Positions 63,601-63,981 of a stretch of 64,000 nucleotides of DNA are shown piece after piece. The DNA is from Isoperla grammatica (taxonomy: Eukaryota; Arthropoda; Insecta; Plecoptera; Perlodidae), in contig OX246745.1 in NCBI GenBank assembly GCA_945910005.1, positions 14,031,774 to 14,095,773 of the forward strand, given 5' to 3'. A program made the translations under genes and the position numbers. How positions within the stretch are numbered: position 1 is the first letter of the stretch; the number at the start of each line of letters is the position of its first letter. The notes under the pieces are model-generated. The model was not told where the DNA came from, searched no databases, and was given only the letters and a program-made list of their open reading frames with translations.

Positions 63601-63981
63601 GTAGACAATTAGCACAAATTCATTTTTTTATTCATTTATTTATTTGGGCTGTTACTTTAATATGTGTTGTTTGTGTTTGGATATGAACTAGTGTTCAAAT
63701 ATAAAGATGATTTAGACATACAATTGTTGTGTTTTAGGCTGCTCAACTATGATGTGGACAAGTGGGTCCATCTGAACTGCGCCCTATGGTCTGACAACGT
63801 TTATGAAACTGTAAACGGGGCCCTGATGAACCTAGACAGTGCTTTACAGCTAAGCTTGGTTACTAGTTGCGTGGCTTGTCAGAGAAGTGGTGCTACCATC
63901 CTCTGCTTCAAGCCAAGGTGTTCAAACGTATATCATCTCAACTGCGCTCTCAAAGCAGAATGTTTATTTTTCAAGAACAAG
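272..63981 (+). CDS. KMT2C/D: KMT2C/KMT2D-type histone H3K4 methyltransferase gene, central part to ePHD finger (22 exons, partial at both ends)
   Basis: The family is the catalytic and scaffold subunit of the MLL3/MLL4 COMPASS complex in the nucleus, which mono-methylates histone H3 lysine 4 at enhancers. Family identity rests on several blocks in the expected order: DPYAxQPxTPRP repeats, FNILEYADPELD, LLLEDLLEQEKREQ, a YEQWLNHQNQV coiled coil with KSLNSKQRQLRK, LLKQLLQ, SPVLPLFAPIPVRP, a Cys-cluster domain, and the ePHD with WVHLNCALWSDNVYET. I joined 22 exons (local numbering): 272-1444, 5127-5262, 13313-13389, 13779-15072, 15758-15975, 18671-18851, 19755-19853, 20225-20368, 20821-21165, 21593-21780, 31857-31994, 34437-34608, 39599-45493, 55396-55502, 56085-56436, 56965-57185, 57811-58078, 58360-58577, 59388-59525, 59791-59897, 62333-62533, 63738-63981. 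Every junction is GT/AG and keeps the frame, giving 3,972 codons. The N-terminal PHD fingers and the C-terminal FYRN/FYRC/SET lie outside the window. I cannot tell KMT2C from KMT2D; outside vertebrates there is usually a single gene. Confidence 0.93.
1445..5126 (+). other. KMT2C/D intron 1
   Basis: AT-rich intron with no coding signal I trust. It holds a foldback element at 4596-4789 and short imperfect trinucleotide (AAT/ATT) runs near 3750-3780 and 4420-4445. Nothing else is recognisable. Confidence 0.7.
4596..4789. repeat. Foldback MITE-like element (about 60-bp arms)
   Basis: The left arm, AAAACACACAGCTGAACTTT and onward to TATTTCGGAGTC, pairs with the right arm GACTCGGAAACATCAC to AAAGTTTAACTGTGTTTTTT (imperfect, about 60 bp each). 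The spacer includes CCCCAACTCCTTCCTCAAGC. No target-site duplication is clear. Confidence 0.6.
5127..5262 (+). CDS. KMT2C/D: KMT2C/D local exon 2: Gln-rich helical segment
   Basis: The acceptor is TGTGTAG before 5127 and the donor CAAG|GTAAGT is at 5263 (strong consensus). It opens in phase 0 with DQDKIMQQQKTC and continues as a charged, Q-rich helix (REAEQERQWKQLQALRQQQ). It ends in phase 1, which matches exon 3. This resembles the Q/R-rich helices in the middle of KMT2C/D. Confidence 0.85.
6191..8155. mobile_element. Non-autonomous hAT-type DNA transposon with nested MITE
   Basis: The ends are CAGAGGCGGACTGG (6191) and CCAGTCCGCCCCTG (ending 8155), a 14-bp terminal inverted repeat with one mismatch. 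The element is flanked by a perfect 8-bp target duplication, TCTACCAA, at 6183-6190 and 8156-8163. The 8-bp duplication and the CAGAGGCGG ends indicate the hAT superfamily. No transposase is left. Inside are about three diverged copies of a roughly 130-bp block (AACGCATATAAACACGTTTA ... CTGAACACC-type) near 6320, 7630 and 7790, and GC-rich blocks GGTCTGGGGCAAAGCCCC at 6269 and a close copy at 7211. Confidence 0.88.
6483..7114. mobile_element. Tc1/mariner-type MITE nested in the hAT element
   Basis: Perfect 29-bp terminal inverted repeats start CAGTGGAGACACCTCGGACA (6483) and end in the reverse complement (7114). They are flanked by TA at 6481-6482 and 7115-7116. The 632-bp interior has no transposase. 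The TA duplication points to the mariner/Tc1 group. Confidence 0.88.
9866..11072. mobile_element. hAT-type MITE inside the mariner-like terminus
   Basis: The ends are TAGGGATGGGACGATTAAAC (9866) and GTTTCATCCCATCCCTA (11072). The flanking 8-mers are CAGTTTAC (9858-9865) and CAGTTAAC (11073-11080), with 7 of 8 matching. A second hAT (10079-10880) sits inside; without it the element would be about 400 bp. Confidence 0.8.
10079..10880. mobile_element. hAT-type MITE (TAGGGATGTCAA ends), nested
   Basis: The ends are TAGGGATGTCAAACGATTAA (10079) and CGTTGACATCCCTA (10880), with a perfect 8-bp target duplication GTATTTAT at 10071-10078 and 10881-10888. The subterminal regions are full of AATCGATTA-type motifs. 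There is no coding capacity. Confidence 0.9.
11261..11930. mobile_element. Possible TIR element with ATTTACACGCAT ends
   Basis: A perfect 12-bp inverted pair ATTTACACGCAT (11261-11272) and ATGCGTGTAAAT (11919-11930), with further TAAGCCGC / GCGGCTTA similarity just inside. No clear target-site duplication. It lies within the mariner-like element and is of uncertain class. Confidence 0.5.
13313..13389 (+). CDS. KMT2C/D: KMT2C/D local exon 3 (small)
   Basis: The acceptor is TTTGCAG before 13313. With the carried G it reads AIARVHRQIVVDDPSITQQL and leads in frame to exon 4. Two donors are possible, both phase 0: CTCAG|GTAAAA at 13390 (used here) and CTGCAG|GTTTCA at 13375. The second would drop five residues (VSTSQ). 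The first is closer to consensus. Confidence 0.8.
13390..13778 (+). other. KMT2C/D intron 3
   Basis: A 389-bp AT-rich intron with a short imperfect (CTAATACTTATA)n stretch at about 13575-13635. Nothing else is recognisable. Confidence 0.7.
13779..15072 (+). CDS. KMT2C/D: KMT2C/D local exon 4: DPYASQPxTPRP repeat region
   Basis: The acceptor is TTGTTCCAG before 13779 and the donor CAAG|GTACGC is at 15073. It is 1,294 nt (phase 0 in, phase 1 out). It opens DGSSVGPLSSPSPGSRIP, then carries roughly a dozen copies of a degenerate 10-15-residue unit with the core DPYASQPQTPRP. This repeat is a known hallmark of KMT2C/D. The last part, EVNRQLRDLLQRDQQFKKMD, is a short amphipathic helix. The local sequence is strongly GC-rich compared with the AT-rich introns. 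Long open frames on the other strand here are by-products of the repeat. Confidence 0.93.
15073..15757 (+). other. KMT2C/D intron 4
   Basis: A 685-bp intron holding the long (TTTA)n microsatellite; otherwise no recognisable content. Confidence 0.75.
15464..15635. repeat. (TTTA)n microsatellite, about 43 copies
   Basis: A nearly pure TTTA tetranucleotide run of about 170 bp with one visible interruption (TTTACTTA near 15560). The open frame across it is a repeat artefact. Confidence 0.95.
15758..15975 (+). CDS. KMT2C/D: KMT2C/D local exon 5
   Basis: The acceptor is TTTTCCCACAG before 15758 and the donor CTTCAG|GTAACT is at 15976. It is phase 1 in and phase 0 out, coding DGQGSGQEVGVHPALQQSQQ then a Pro-rich stretch with RPPRIPTPSVGIRGPPRLP. 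It is linked to its neighbours by phase and composition; I recognise no domain. Confidence 0.85.
16064..16196. repeat. Foldback element, about 45-bp arms
   Basis: The left arm ACTTTACACCTGCTTTCGTC ... GTAGCCAAC pairs with the right arm TTGGCTACGAACC ... GTGACAAAAGCATGTGTAAG (imperfect inverted repeat). Confidence 0.6.
16222..16572. repeat. Foldback MITE-like element, about 135-bp arms
   Basis: The arm CATGCGTCTAGACTTACACT ... to about 16357 is the imperfect inverse of about 16432-16572, which ends GTGTAAGTTTAGACGCATG. The spacer is about 75 bp. No coding frame. Confidence 0.75.
17223..18400. mobile_element. hAT-type MITE with TAGGCCTA-rich interior
   Basis: The ends are TAGGGGTGTGCGAGTA (17223) and TACTCGCACACCGCTA (18400), with one mismatch, flanked by GTTTTGTG (17215-17222) and GTTTTGTT (18401-18408), 7 of 8 matching. 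The subterminal sequence repeats CGAGTAG/CTACTCG. The interior (about 17340-18010) is dominated by AGGCCTAGGCCTA words. Confidence 0.82.
18671..18851 (+). CDS. KMT2C/D: KMT2C/D local exon 6
   Basis: The acceptor is CGTGTGTAG before 18671 and the donor CAAG|GTTAGT is at 18852. The coding frame has no ATG and is easy to miss. It reads SVDPRIRLILQQQQQRAAAA and then a segment with NPLDPYDHLVQREPVPFQ, with no stop. Phase 0 in and phase 1 out fit both neighbours. Another frame is also open here, but it would not keep the phase. Confidence 0.85.
18852..19754 (+). other. KMT2C/D intron 6 with a LINE-like 3' tail
   Basis: It holds an (ATT)n-rich tract at about 19335-19380, followed by TAATACAGGATTGTCATCCC. 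On the minus strand this looks like the 3' end and AAT-repeat tail of a non-LTR retrotransposon fragment (to about 19730). No coding part remains, so this is tentative. Confidence 0.45.
19755..19853 (+). CDS. KMT2C/D: KMT2C/D local exon 7 (small)
   Basis: The acceptor is CCTTTCAG before 19755 and the donor CAGG|GTATGT is at 19854. With the carried G it reads GAMSCGFITHRVARPGENPV and on to PTPDQGNQ. It is phase 1 in and phase 1 out (99 nt), so skipping it would keep the frame. Confidence 0.8.
19854..20224 (+). other. KMT2C/D intron 7
   Basis: A 371-bp intron with A-rich and T-rich homopolymer runs (about 19937-19955, 19982-19996) and a (TC)n tract at the acceptor. Nothing else. Confidence 0.7.
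20225..20368 (+). CDS. KMT2C/D: KMT2C/D local exon 8: IPEHVAAELEKLEQE block
   Basis: The acceptor CGCTCCCGAAG lies before 20225, after a (TC)n tract, and the donor CTTG|GTGAAT is at 20369. It encodes IPEHVAAELEKLEQEVEV followed by ADLGDDDELLG, an acidic helical block conserved in KMT2C/D. It is 144 nt, phase 1 to phase 1. Confidence 0.9.
20369..20820 (+). other. KMT2C/D intron 8
   Basis: A 452-bp AT-rich intron. The frame reading into exon 9 from 20763 is open, but the acceptor at 20820 and the phase show that it is intronic. Confidence 0.7.
20821..21165 (+). CDS. KMT2C/D: KMT2C/D local exon 9: FNILEYADPELD block
   Basis: The acceptor is GGTTTTTCAG before 20821 and the donor CAAG|GTACAG is at 21166. 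It opens EMGADFNILEYADPELDNIG, one of the most recognisable KMT2C/D segments, continues KANILDDLEEPDVKMK, then has a polyQ run near 20965-21000 and a Ser/Thr-rich tail. It is 345 nt, phase 1 to phase 1. Confidence 0.93.
21166..21592 (+). other. KMT2C/D intron 9
   Basis: A 427-bp AT-rich intron in which I see no element. Confidence 0.7.
21593..21780 (+). CDS. KMT2C/D: KMT2C/D local exon 10: Pro-rich
   Basis: The acceptor is TTTGTTTCCAG before 21593 and the donor CAGCAG|GTAATG is at 21781. With the carried G it starts VDQHQQQLRAAANSREGQGG and ends in a proline run (GLPPPPPPYPGPPPPYPG), a possible SH3/WW-type ligand. It is phase 1 in and phase 0 out. Confidence 0.87.
23293..26376 (-). CDS. LINE ORF2: APE-type endonuclease and reverse transcriptase (1,027 aa)
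   Basis: The endonuclease at residues about 65-290 shows LHQNVQSARNK, MSEHSLKQ, ITVYRSP, ICGDLNINTL, SLIDNILTN and VSDHYGQ, the usual APE catalytic series. The reverse transcriptase at about 565-800 shows IAKIIPIPKKGD, NFRPIALLSSFSKIFE, HGFRGKKST, VFMDLSKAFDCVNH, HGVPQGSVNGPLFF and the catalytic FADDS. The C-terminal part (LGLYIDENLSWNDHV, YGIVLWGNSSKNN, HQYNTRNRN) is usual for CR1/Jockey-like ORF2. No stop or frameshift is seen. The first ATG lies 46 nt inside the end of ORF1 in another frame. Confidence 0.95.
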   Translation of the reverse strand: MYSFSAFPLRSTQTIDTRPNPNLTYGSTTTQSISLDPIQNYQVINLKGNNKGSRPNGASPILKILHQNVQSARNKPLELQILANEESPHIMCMSEHSLKQHEIEEYTLPGYTLIDSYCRSKNRGGGVMICATHGLDITKIKCRPNKQLKKEKDFEYAGAVINHCNRKIILITVYRSPCGDINVFFDHISQLLDIIKGNNHDIIICGDLNINTLEINATTHKLELFLNTNNLKMTINEPTRITSTSASLIDNILTNLENTRYKTSVLNTAVSDHYGQVIEVYARSNQVGSSNRQNQTKFIEFRDIKSNLPYLKILLDREQWIETYSAISLNTKYDAFISRFTHLVNIACPKQRKRVRGNPGVSSKNMDWITKGILTSKRKLKIYAKCVAKISKTSTQIYVRNYKNTYRKVIKRAKAKAVQRYISNSENKIKALWQTVNNERGSKSKIDKSITSIVHNNTLYTNPSDIANTLNEYYATVAEKVVSNDIRKTYESSVTLPSTLDHAMTLHFVSEYEVNKIISEMKNKSSFGYDEIPPFLIKDCATQLLKPLVHLINFSFIEGEFPEKLKIAKIIPIPKKGDSVEIGNFRPIALLSSFSKIFEIAFNKRITRFLESRNLISKHQHGFRGKKSTTTATANFINSVLENIDNKSKTMAVFMDLSKAFDCVNHKILIKKLECYGIRGVALKWVQSYLTNRTQYVELKQGNGHGQVQTYKSSIQTMHHGVPQGSVNGPLFFNISINDIPEKVVAGEMTLFADDSTLSMARKTIEDLEVDTYIETNNVVQQFESNCLKVNTSKTNIMVFNPGNKQSREVNIFIGEHCLEQVRVTKMLGLYIDENLSWNDHVDFIAKKISSGIFVIRQLKQYCSMDILKSAYYALVDSYINYGIVLWGNSSKNNTLKIFRLQKKAIRYILNLKPTQSCKHYFKSLEILTVPSKYIYSTLVFVREHHSETFLKNADTHQYNTRNRNNLHIPSTKLKIIDKAPIHAGKILFNYLPEDIKNDANMVTFKRKLKSYLLEKCLYTISDFKET
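26331..29894 (-). CDS. LINE ORF1 with macro domain, SGNH-like domain and 14-residue repeats (1,187 aa)
   Basis: The start at 29894 gives MAEEVESLLRRSL. Residues about 30-150 hold two tandem copies of a segment with SPTSNVTSPYNSCRKVGLGV. Residues about 285-408 form a macro domain of the OARD1/TARG1 kind: AHCVAADLRMSAGVARELRR, then RYIFYMITKEHSDGKPT and LAMPKIGCGRDKLKWEQV. The Lys of ITK and the Asp of GCGxD, which correspond to the catalytic residues of human TARG1, are both present. Residues about 595-765 form an SGNH-hydrolase-like domain (ITIDADSHGRKLR, IIIGGTNDIE, then DYTQHGLHLNHSGKRKL), the esterase type known from CR1 ORF1. Residues about 790-1068 are about 20 copies of EMTEGPAGETPAHG. 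The Q/H-rich middle is probably disordered. Function in the element is unknown; RNA binding or removal of ADP-ribose from host or element proteins are guesses. Confidence 0.88.
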   Translation of the reverse strand: MAEEVESLLRRSLYFYNSTPIQDNFECKLDQTYYSETILNSQNGVSPTSNVTSPYNSCRKVGLGVGAFSGSTMYRPWPSGQVNSDLCDNQRLYSEVLINSEISQNGISPTSNVTSPYNSCRKVGLGVGLGVSAFSESTSAQVNSVLCGNHRPYSEVLINSEITPRPSNSLSFTNKNIDGQSDEVGLHNLKASEHRNVTIATDHHIHRHLNHKEISSNVKAASSVHRQATTCYQPQENKTTKIKPVPITKINDQHKTPSTLQINGNPDPRPKIHEINGNILNTPETMSIAHCVAADLRMSAGVARELRRVASNDSALKQQNRDVGKVPVLYNGKRYIFYMITKEHSDGKPTLGTLFTALMELSKKCMTYKIKNLAMPKIGCGRDKLKWEQVRLLIETAFMFTETNITIYNWQNTVSTYETCQSTNRPNSCAVTNGGKQDVPHWPIGVGANFLDHSTDYHDNYNDNYQYHRKQAKARHAEPKPHHYPINTSGRNNKPDENGRKGPTSKSTQHSNPSQCKLTGTQPSLSTRNRFDILRDHYSRSECSSSEQEINPIRPRSHWPQTTARPNQQQKQQQQQHVSRKMTSCNKTPQITITIDADSHGRKLRHRLEDQLGLGQESRFRVKSCFKPNAKIKQVVEGLEIPQSKDEIKIIIGGTNDIETIPQTIDANVTNLTTSQRLHIKENIVEPIVNLIEQTGSRILLTSIPCRYDKPDLNNIIMKANDFILQKILSLGLAEGVNYIDLNSIPLRRSDYTQHGLHLNHSGKRKLCEAISIAIRRQEEGERAAEGPAKTSPVHGEMTEGPAGEMPAHGEMTEGPAGETPAHGEMTEGPAGETPAHGEMTEGPAGEMPAHGEMTEGPAGETPAHGEMTEGPAGEMPAHGEMTEGPAGETPAHGEMTEGPAGETPAHGEMTEGPAGETPAHGEMTEGPAGETPAHGEMTEGPAGETPAHGEMTEGPAGETPAHSEMTEGPAGETPAHGEMTEGPAGETPAHGEMTEGPAGETPAHGEMTEGPAGEKPAHGEMTEGPAGETPAHGEMTEGPAGETPAQGEMTEGPAGEIPAHGEMTEGPAEEMPAYSEKIKETEESAKARQSSVPAKQTKVPAEPTGKTIEPQGRFLVVNAAQENPSSPTGGVAQLTSVEVKVLGPPSSPAKVKDASSQNIRTQPNRLTKTSHKCIPFRLFPLEVHKP
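26680..27530 (-). repeat. 42-bp coding minisatellite in LINE ORF1, about 20 copies
   Basis: A tandem 42-bp unit encodes EMTEGPAGETPAHG with few changes (T/M/K/I at one site). All units keep the frame. The long open frames on the + strand here are produced by the repeat. Confidence 0.95.
30306..30360. repeat. Short hairpin
   Basis: AACGATCCAAAGAC pairs with GTCTTTCGGATCGTT (one bulged base) over about 55 bp. Function unknown. Confidence 0.5.
31857..31994 (+). CDS. KMT2C/D: KMT2C/D local exon 11
   Basis: The acceptor is GGCTACTCAG before 31857 and the donor CTGCAG|GTGAGG is at 31995. It has 46 whole codons (phase 0/0): GLRGIGVGFPLGPPRPPS, then NVMMIGSGPQAQHHLQSLQ. It is the first exon after the 10-kb intron that holds the LINE. 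Confidence 0.85.
31995..34436 (+). other. KMT2C/D intron 11
   Basis: It holds a foldback element (32084-32420). The remainder (32421-34436) is AT-rich with no supported gene. Confidence 0.7.
32084..32420. repeat. Foldback element with central perfect hairpin
   Basis: The arms ACGTATATCACGCAATTCTA ... GGCGCCTTGGTTTCAATC and GATTGTAACCAAGGCGCC ... TGTGATATACGT form an imperfect inverted repeat of about 60 bp. Inside, 32291-32316 (CCAACTCGCTTG, CC, CAAGCGAGTTGG) is a perfect 12-bp hairpin with a 2-nt loop. Confidence 0.75.
34437..34608 (+). CDS. KMT2C/D: KMT2C/D local exon 12: LLLEDLLEQEKREQ block
   Basis: The acceptor is CTCTCCCACAG before 34437 and the donor CCAG|GTATGG is at 34609. It encodes EQPLLLEDLLEQEKREQEKQ followed by LLSDVDFERLRADVLG. 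The first block is strongly conserved in KMT2C/D and contains an LxxLL-type motif (LEDLL). It ends in phase 1, which joins directly to the 39599 exon. Confidence 0.93.
34680..35200 (-). mobile_element. 5'-truncated non-LTR retrotransposon tail
   Basis: On the minus strand the frame from 35192 to 34920 reads IYKIIKGLQPVYMSD, HDHNTRGCSNL and RGFRDYNKLPVYIKNSKSV. This is the usual C-terminal end of non-LTR ORF2 proteins (HNTR and YNxLP motifs). It is followed by AATAAAG and an (AAT)n tail near 34680-34695. The upstream part of the element is absent. Confidence 0.75.
35940..37740. repeat. 50-bp minisatellite rich in AGGCCTAGG
   Basis: About 35 tandem units of roughly 50 bp contain GCAGGCCTAGGCCTAGGAGG, CTTCTAGGCCTAACCGACGC and CGAGCCTAGG. 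The units at 36730-36960 are nearly identical; variants with CTAGTAGG occur on the edges. Confidence 0.93.
37807..37845 (+). other. Candidate 39-nt cassette microexon inside a hAT element
   Basis: A good acceptor (TTATTACTTTCAG) is followed by 39 nt that read GAGDLSQADRLRK with no stop, then a weak donor AAAG|GTTACG at 37846. Phase 1 in and phase 1 out would fit between local exons 12 and 13. However, it lies inside a hAT-type element (35363-38103) and the exon 12-13 junction is already in frame without it. It is either an exonised transposon segment or chance, so it is left out of the main model. Confidence 0.25.
38331..38564 (+). other. Unassigned small open frame (77 aa) near the THAP element's left end
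   Basis: The frame starts MDPMLLLREHAWGKCLNLF and is rich in Phe, Lys and Glu. I recognise no domain. It lies between the left inverted repeat and the THAP frame, on the opposite strand, so it could be a transposon-borne exon or chance. Confidence 0.25.
38866..39177 (-). CDS. THAP zinc-finger domain protein fragment (103 aa), probably transposon-derived
   Basis: The frame starts MPRYCCVPRCKNN and shows the C2CH series (CCVPRC, then VCSSHF), the conserved Trp (RKIWEIK), FHLFLKD, and the terminal AIPSVF motif, which together define a THAP DNA-binding domain. It stops shortly after the domain, so either the rest was in another exon or it has been lost. THAP domains occur in P-element-type transposases and in cellular proteins. 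It lies antisense in a KMT2C/D intron inside an inverted-repeat-bounded segment, which favours a transposon origin. Confidence 0.8.
   Translation of the reverse strand: MPRYCCVPRCKNNATVPGISFHLFLKDAKLRKIWEIKIRRDSRRNQAVSSTVTVCSSHFIPTDFREVVNGRKNCLKKDAIPSVFSFTSPRKLKAPRIRVNRYS
39599..45493 (+). CDS. KMT2C/D: KMT2C/D local exon 13: giant exon (coiled coil, polyQ, SP repeats, LxxLL)
   Basis: The acceptor is TTCGTTTCAG before 39599 and the donor TCAG|GTAATA is at 45494. It is 5,895 nt, phase 1 to phase 1, about 1,965 residues. In order: a Pro-rich start; a conserved coiled coil at about 39829-40130 (IYEQWLNHQNQVVTSQLKYY, KVRKSLNSKQRQLRKSGNEL, then EQAILQKQLDASRKQ); Q-rich tracts at 40600-40975; repeats of NQPPSSPMPPRSPMVQ at about 40980-41540; a 111-bp internal duplication at 41670-41860; a long Ser/Thr/Glu-rich disordered part; a 33-bp coding minisatellite at 43549-43857; and VLLKQLLQNTG with LKQLL at 45184-45198. 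The tail is lysine/glutamate-rich. The coiled coil and the LLKQLLQ segment are KMT2C/D signatures; LxxLL motifs in this family are known nuclear-receptor boxes. Confidence 0.93.
43549..43857 (+). repeat. 33-bp in-frame minisatellite in KMT2C/D exon 13
   Basis: Nine to ten units encode TILTSSQSLPR or TVLTSSQSLAS in near-perfect tandem, all in frame, giving a Ser/Thr-rich stretch of about 100 residues. Confidence 0.93.
46686..47042 (-). pseudogene. Degenerate THAP-domain gene relic
   Basis: On the minus strand it begins MPDCSKFSCSIQEVETSGVS with LTFLPK, which resembles the start of a THAP domain. Further on is FVPEDFDRSDVTKFELLPG and KKKSLTKENVRP, which resembles the later part. Between them the frame is disturbed: another frame reads RKTFTRTENARVCS, which is the expected Cys segment. 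This indicates at least one frameshift, and a conserved Cys-x2-His pair is not in one frame. Confidence 0.5.
50965..51310. repeat. Foldback MITE-like element, about 110-bp arms
   Basis: The left arm (TTAAAATATTGAAGTAATAA ... CTTCAAATTGTGAAAAATAG ... TTGTTGCGTTGA) is the imperfect inverse of the right arm (TCAACGCAACATATGTC ... CACAATTTGAAATAAG ... CTACTTCAATATTTTT). There is no coding frame. Confidence 0.72.
51387..51571. mobile_element. PIF/Harbinger-like MITE (185 bp)
   Basis: The ends are AGCTCCAACCACAATTGTCG (51387) and CCGACAATATGTGATTGGGGCT (its reverse counterpart, ending 51571), flanked by TTA at 51384-51386 and 51572-51574. The 3-bp TTA duplication suggests PIF/Harbinger. A related copy forms the right side of the 38228-39500 segment. 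Confidence 0.72.
52313..52395. repeat. Near-perfect hairpin with 28-bp arms
   Basis: GGTCTACTTGATCTCCGCCT... (52313-52340) pairs with CCTCCGCTAGGCGGAGCTCA... (52368-52395), 27 of 28 bases, with a loop of about 27 nt. Each arm also contains the palindrome CTCCGCCTAGCGGAG. Confidence 0.85.
52571..53090. repeat. Tandem repeat of a unit of about 180-225 bp
   Basis: GAATCACAAGCTA recurs at 52571, 52754 and 52979, each followed by CCTAGGC-rich DNA, CAGCATGGCTGGCG and GGGGTAGCAGGGG-type blocks (the third unit is shorter). It includes small (TGTA)n runs. Confidence 0.8.
53520..54008. mobile_element. piggyBac-like MITE (489 bp)
   Basis: The ends are CCCTTTCAGACCTG (53520) and CAGGTACTGAAAGGG (54008), flanked on both sides by TTAA (53516-53519 and 54009-54012). 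TTAA duplications and CCC-starting ends are diagnostic of piggyBac. The interior is AT-rich and non-coding. Confidence 0.82.
55396..55502 (+). CDS. KMT2C/D: KMT2C/D local exon 14: basic helix
   Basis: The acceptor is CTTTTTCAG before 55396. With the carried G it reads EIKKQKRRQYQQKRRQCQAK and on through a K/R-rich helix. The donor is ACCG|GTAAGT at 55503 (full consensus). An alternative in-frame donor, AAG|GTACCG at 55497, would drop two residues. This basic segment follows the LxxLL part in KMT2C/D and may serve as a nuclear localisation signal (inference). Confidence 0.9.
55503..56084 (+). other. KMT2C/D intron 14
   Basis: A 582-bp AT-rich intron with a short (ACTT)n run near 55860-55873. 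No element recognised. Confidence 0.7.
56085..56436 (+). CDS. KMT2C/D: KMT2C/D local exon 15
   Basis: The acceptor is ATTTTTCAG before 56085 and the donor GATG|GTAAGT is at 56437. It starts GPNMAEDYDTFIENLLTRIR, a conserved acidic/helical segment, and continues with a Tyr/Pro-rich stretch (PDYYSIYDLPNPYRLTLSPP). It is phase 0 in and phase 1 out. Confidence 0.9.
56437..56964 (+). other. KMT2C/D intron 15
   Basis: A 528-bp AT-rich intron in which I recognise nothing. Confidence 0.7.
56965..57185 (+). CDS. KMT2C/D: KMT2C/D local exon 16: SPVLPLFAPIPVRP block
   Basis: The acceptor is TGTTTCCAG before 56965 and the donor ACG|GTCAGT is at 57186. It has an acidic Ser-rich stretch (DSPDSVVSSSSVSGESDDS), then WYPELRRLCKEDGRVSPVLP and FAPIPVRP, which corresponds to a conserved proline motif in KMT2C/D. 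It is phase 1 in and phase 0 out. Confidence 0.9.
57186..57810 (+). other. KMT2C/D intron 16
   Basis: A 625-bp intron, most of which is the hAT-type MITE at 57259-57654. Confidence 0.75.
57259..57654. mobile_element. hAT-type MITE (396 bp)
   Basis: The ends are TAGTGATGACATCGGGTA (57259) and TACCCGATGTCATCCCTA (57654), with a perfect 8-bp target duplication GTAGAGAG at 57251-57258 and 57655-57662. The subterminal sequence repeats GGAGTCGGGTAGGAGTCG-type words. Confidence 0.9.
57811..58078 (+). CDS. KMT2C/D: KMT2C/D local exon 17: VSVTLTLSAAAAENVSGVL block
   Basis: The acceptor is AATATTTCAG before 57811 and the donor GGAG|GTCAGT is at 58079. It encodes VSVTLTLSAAAAENVSGVL followed by RDLANLLDIPTPTGYQV, a small folded block conserved in KMT2C/D upstream of the Cys-cluster domain. 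It is phase 0 in and phase 1 out. Confidence 0.92.
58360..58577 (+). CDS. KMT2C/D: KMT2C/D local exon 18: Cys-cluster (zinc-binding-like) domain
   Basis: The acceptor is ATTTTCCAG before 58360 and the donor GACAAG|GTAGGA is at 58578. A CxxC pair (KFCKHCDVVIL) and a CxxxC pair (YFCSSSCYMQFAL), about 40 residues apart, are the four likely metal ligands. The spacing and the FCS-like second pair match the domain that precedes the C-terminal ePHD in KMT2C/D. It is phase 1 in and phase 0 out. Confidence 0.93.
58578..59387 (+). other. KMT2C/D intron 18
   Basis: An 810-bp intron with a perfect 14-bp inverted repeat at 58781-58844; otherwise featureless AT-rich DNA. Confidence 0.7.
58781..58844. repeat. 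Hairpin, perfect 14-bp stem
   Basis: TAAAGTTGATAGGG (58781-58794) and CCCTATCAACTTTA (58831-58844) are exact inverses with a 36-nt spacer that has further weak pairing (CTGC/GCAG). Confidence 0.75.
59388..59525 (+). CDS. KMT2C/D: KMT2C/D local exon 19: charged linker
   Basis: The acceptor AATGTAG lies before 59388, after a T-rich tract, and the donor GTCCAG|GTAATT is at 59526. It has 46 codons (phase 0/0): AAAIVDHLCQNEVPEKIS and then a K/E-rich segment. It is a linker of low conservation, assigned by position and phase. Confidence 0.85.
59791..59897 (+). CDS. KMT2C/D: KMT2C/D local exon 20: linker to the ePHD
   Basis: The acceptor is TTCTTATTAG before 59791 and the donor AAAAA|GTAAGT is at 59898. 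It reads AVTSEPKAPVPESLNKRQAD and ends LGTKK, split across the junction in phase 2, so that the lysine codon is completed by exon 21 (K|WKGIGYKTW). Confidence 0.87.
60529..61158. mobile_element. Possible solo LTR
   Basis: A GC-richer block starts TGTCAGGGG and ends CTTGTGACA (TGTCA/TGACA inverted ends), with AATAAA near 61010 on the + strand, as expected of an LTR of about 630 bp. No second LTR, internal region or target duplication is visible. Just after it a box-B-like GGTTCGAGTCC is present at 61173-61183. Confidence 0.35.
61240..62213 (+). pseudogene. 5'-truncated, frameshifted non-LTR retrotransposon ORF2 tail
   Basis: The frame 61333-61917 encodes LSWSQHVEALSPKLSSACYA, VRYGLPLWGNSPQSK, HNTRQKDNFH and LYNNLPDKIK, which is the C-terminal part of a CR1/Jockey-like ORF2. 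Just upstream, KCLGVEID (about 61311-61334) reads in another frame, which shows a 1-nt shift. The tail ends in AATAAAAACAAACAAACAAA at about 62188-62213. It is a relic on the same strand as the host gene. Confidence 0.8.
62333..62533 (+). CDS. KMT2C/D: KMT2C/D local exon 21: pre-ePHD and first zinc ligands
   Basis: The acceptor is GTCGTCTGCAG before 62333 and the donor GCAG|GTAGGC is at 62534. It is phase 2 in and out. It reads WKGIGYKTWSPGALQP, a helix EITEMLFTAGTTVAPYIRP, and then SCIFCHQVGDGVTDGPG, the C-x2-C-H start of the extended PHD finger. The last 104 nt plus 45 nt of the intron are duplicated just downstream (62579-62727). Confidence 0.95.
62430..62727 (+). repeat. 149-bp tandem duplication of the ePHD exon end plus donor
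   Basis: Copy 1 (62430-62578) is the last 104 nt of local exon 21 plus 45 nt of intron. Copy 2 (62579-62727) repeats it with about eight differences, all in the exon-derived part; the intronic 45 nt with the donor is identical. Copy 2 keeps the C-x2-C-H codons and stays open, but has no proven acceptor. Confidence 0.92.
62534..63737 (+). other. KMT2C/D intron 21
   Basis: A 1.2-kb intron that starts with the second copy of the exon-end duplication (62579-62727). The rest is AT-rich with no supported element. Confidence 0.75.
63738..63981 (+). CDS. KMT2C/D: KMT2C/D local exon 22: ePHD core
   Basis: The acceptor is TGTGTTTTAG before 63738 and the donor AAG|GTACTT is at 63982. It continues the ePHD as RLLNYDVDKWVHLNCALWSD, then NVYETVNGALMNL, SCVACQRSGATILCF, and SNVYHLNCALKAECLFFKNK. 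The Cys/His ligands of the atypical PHD are all visible up to the last Cys pair, which belongs in the next exon. In human KMT2C/D this finger is followed by FYRN, FYRC and SET. It is phase 2 in and phase 0 out. Confidence 0.96.
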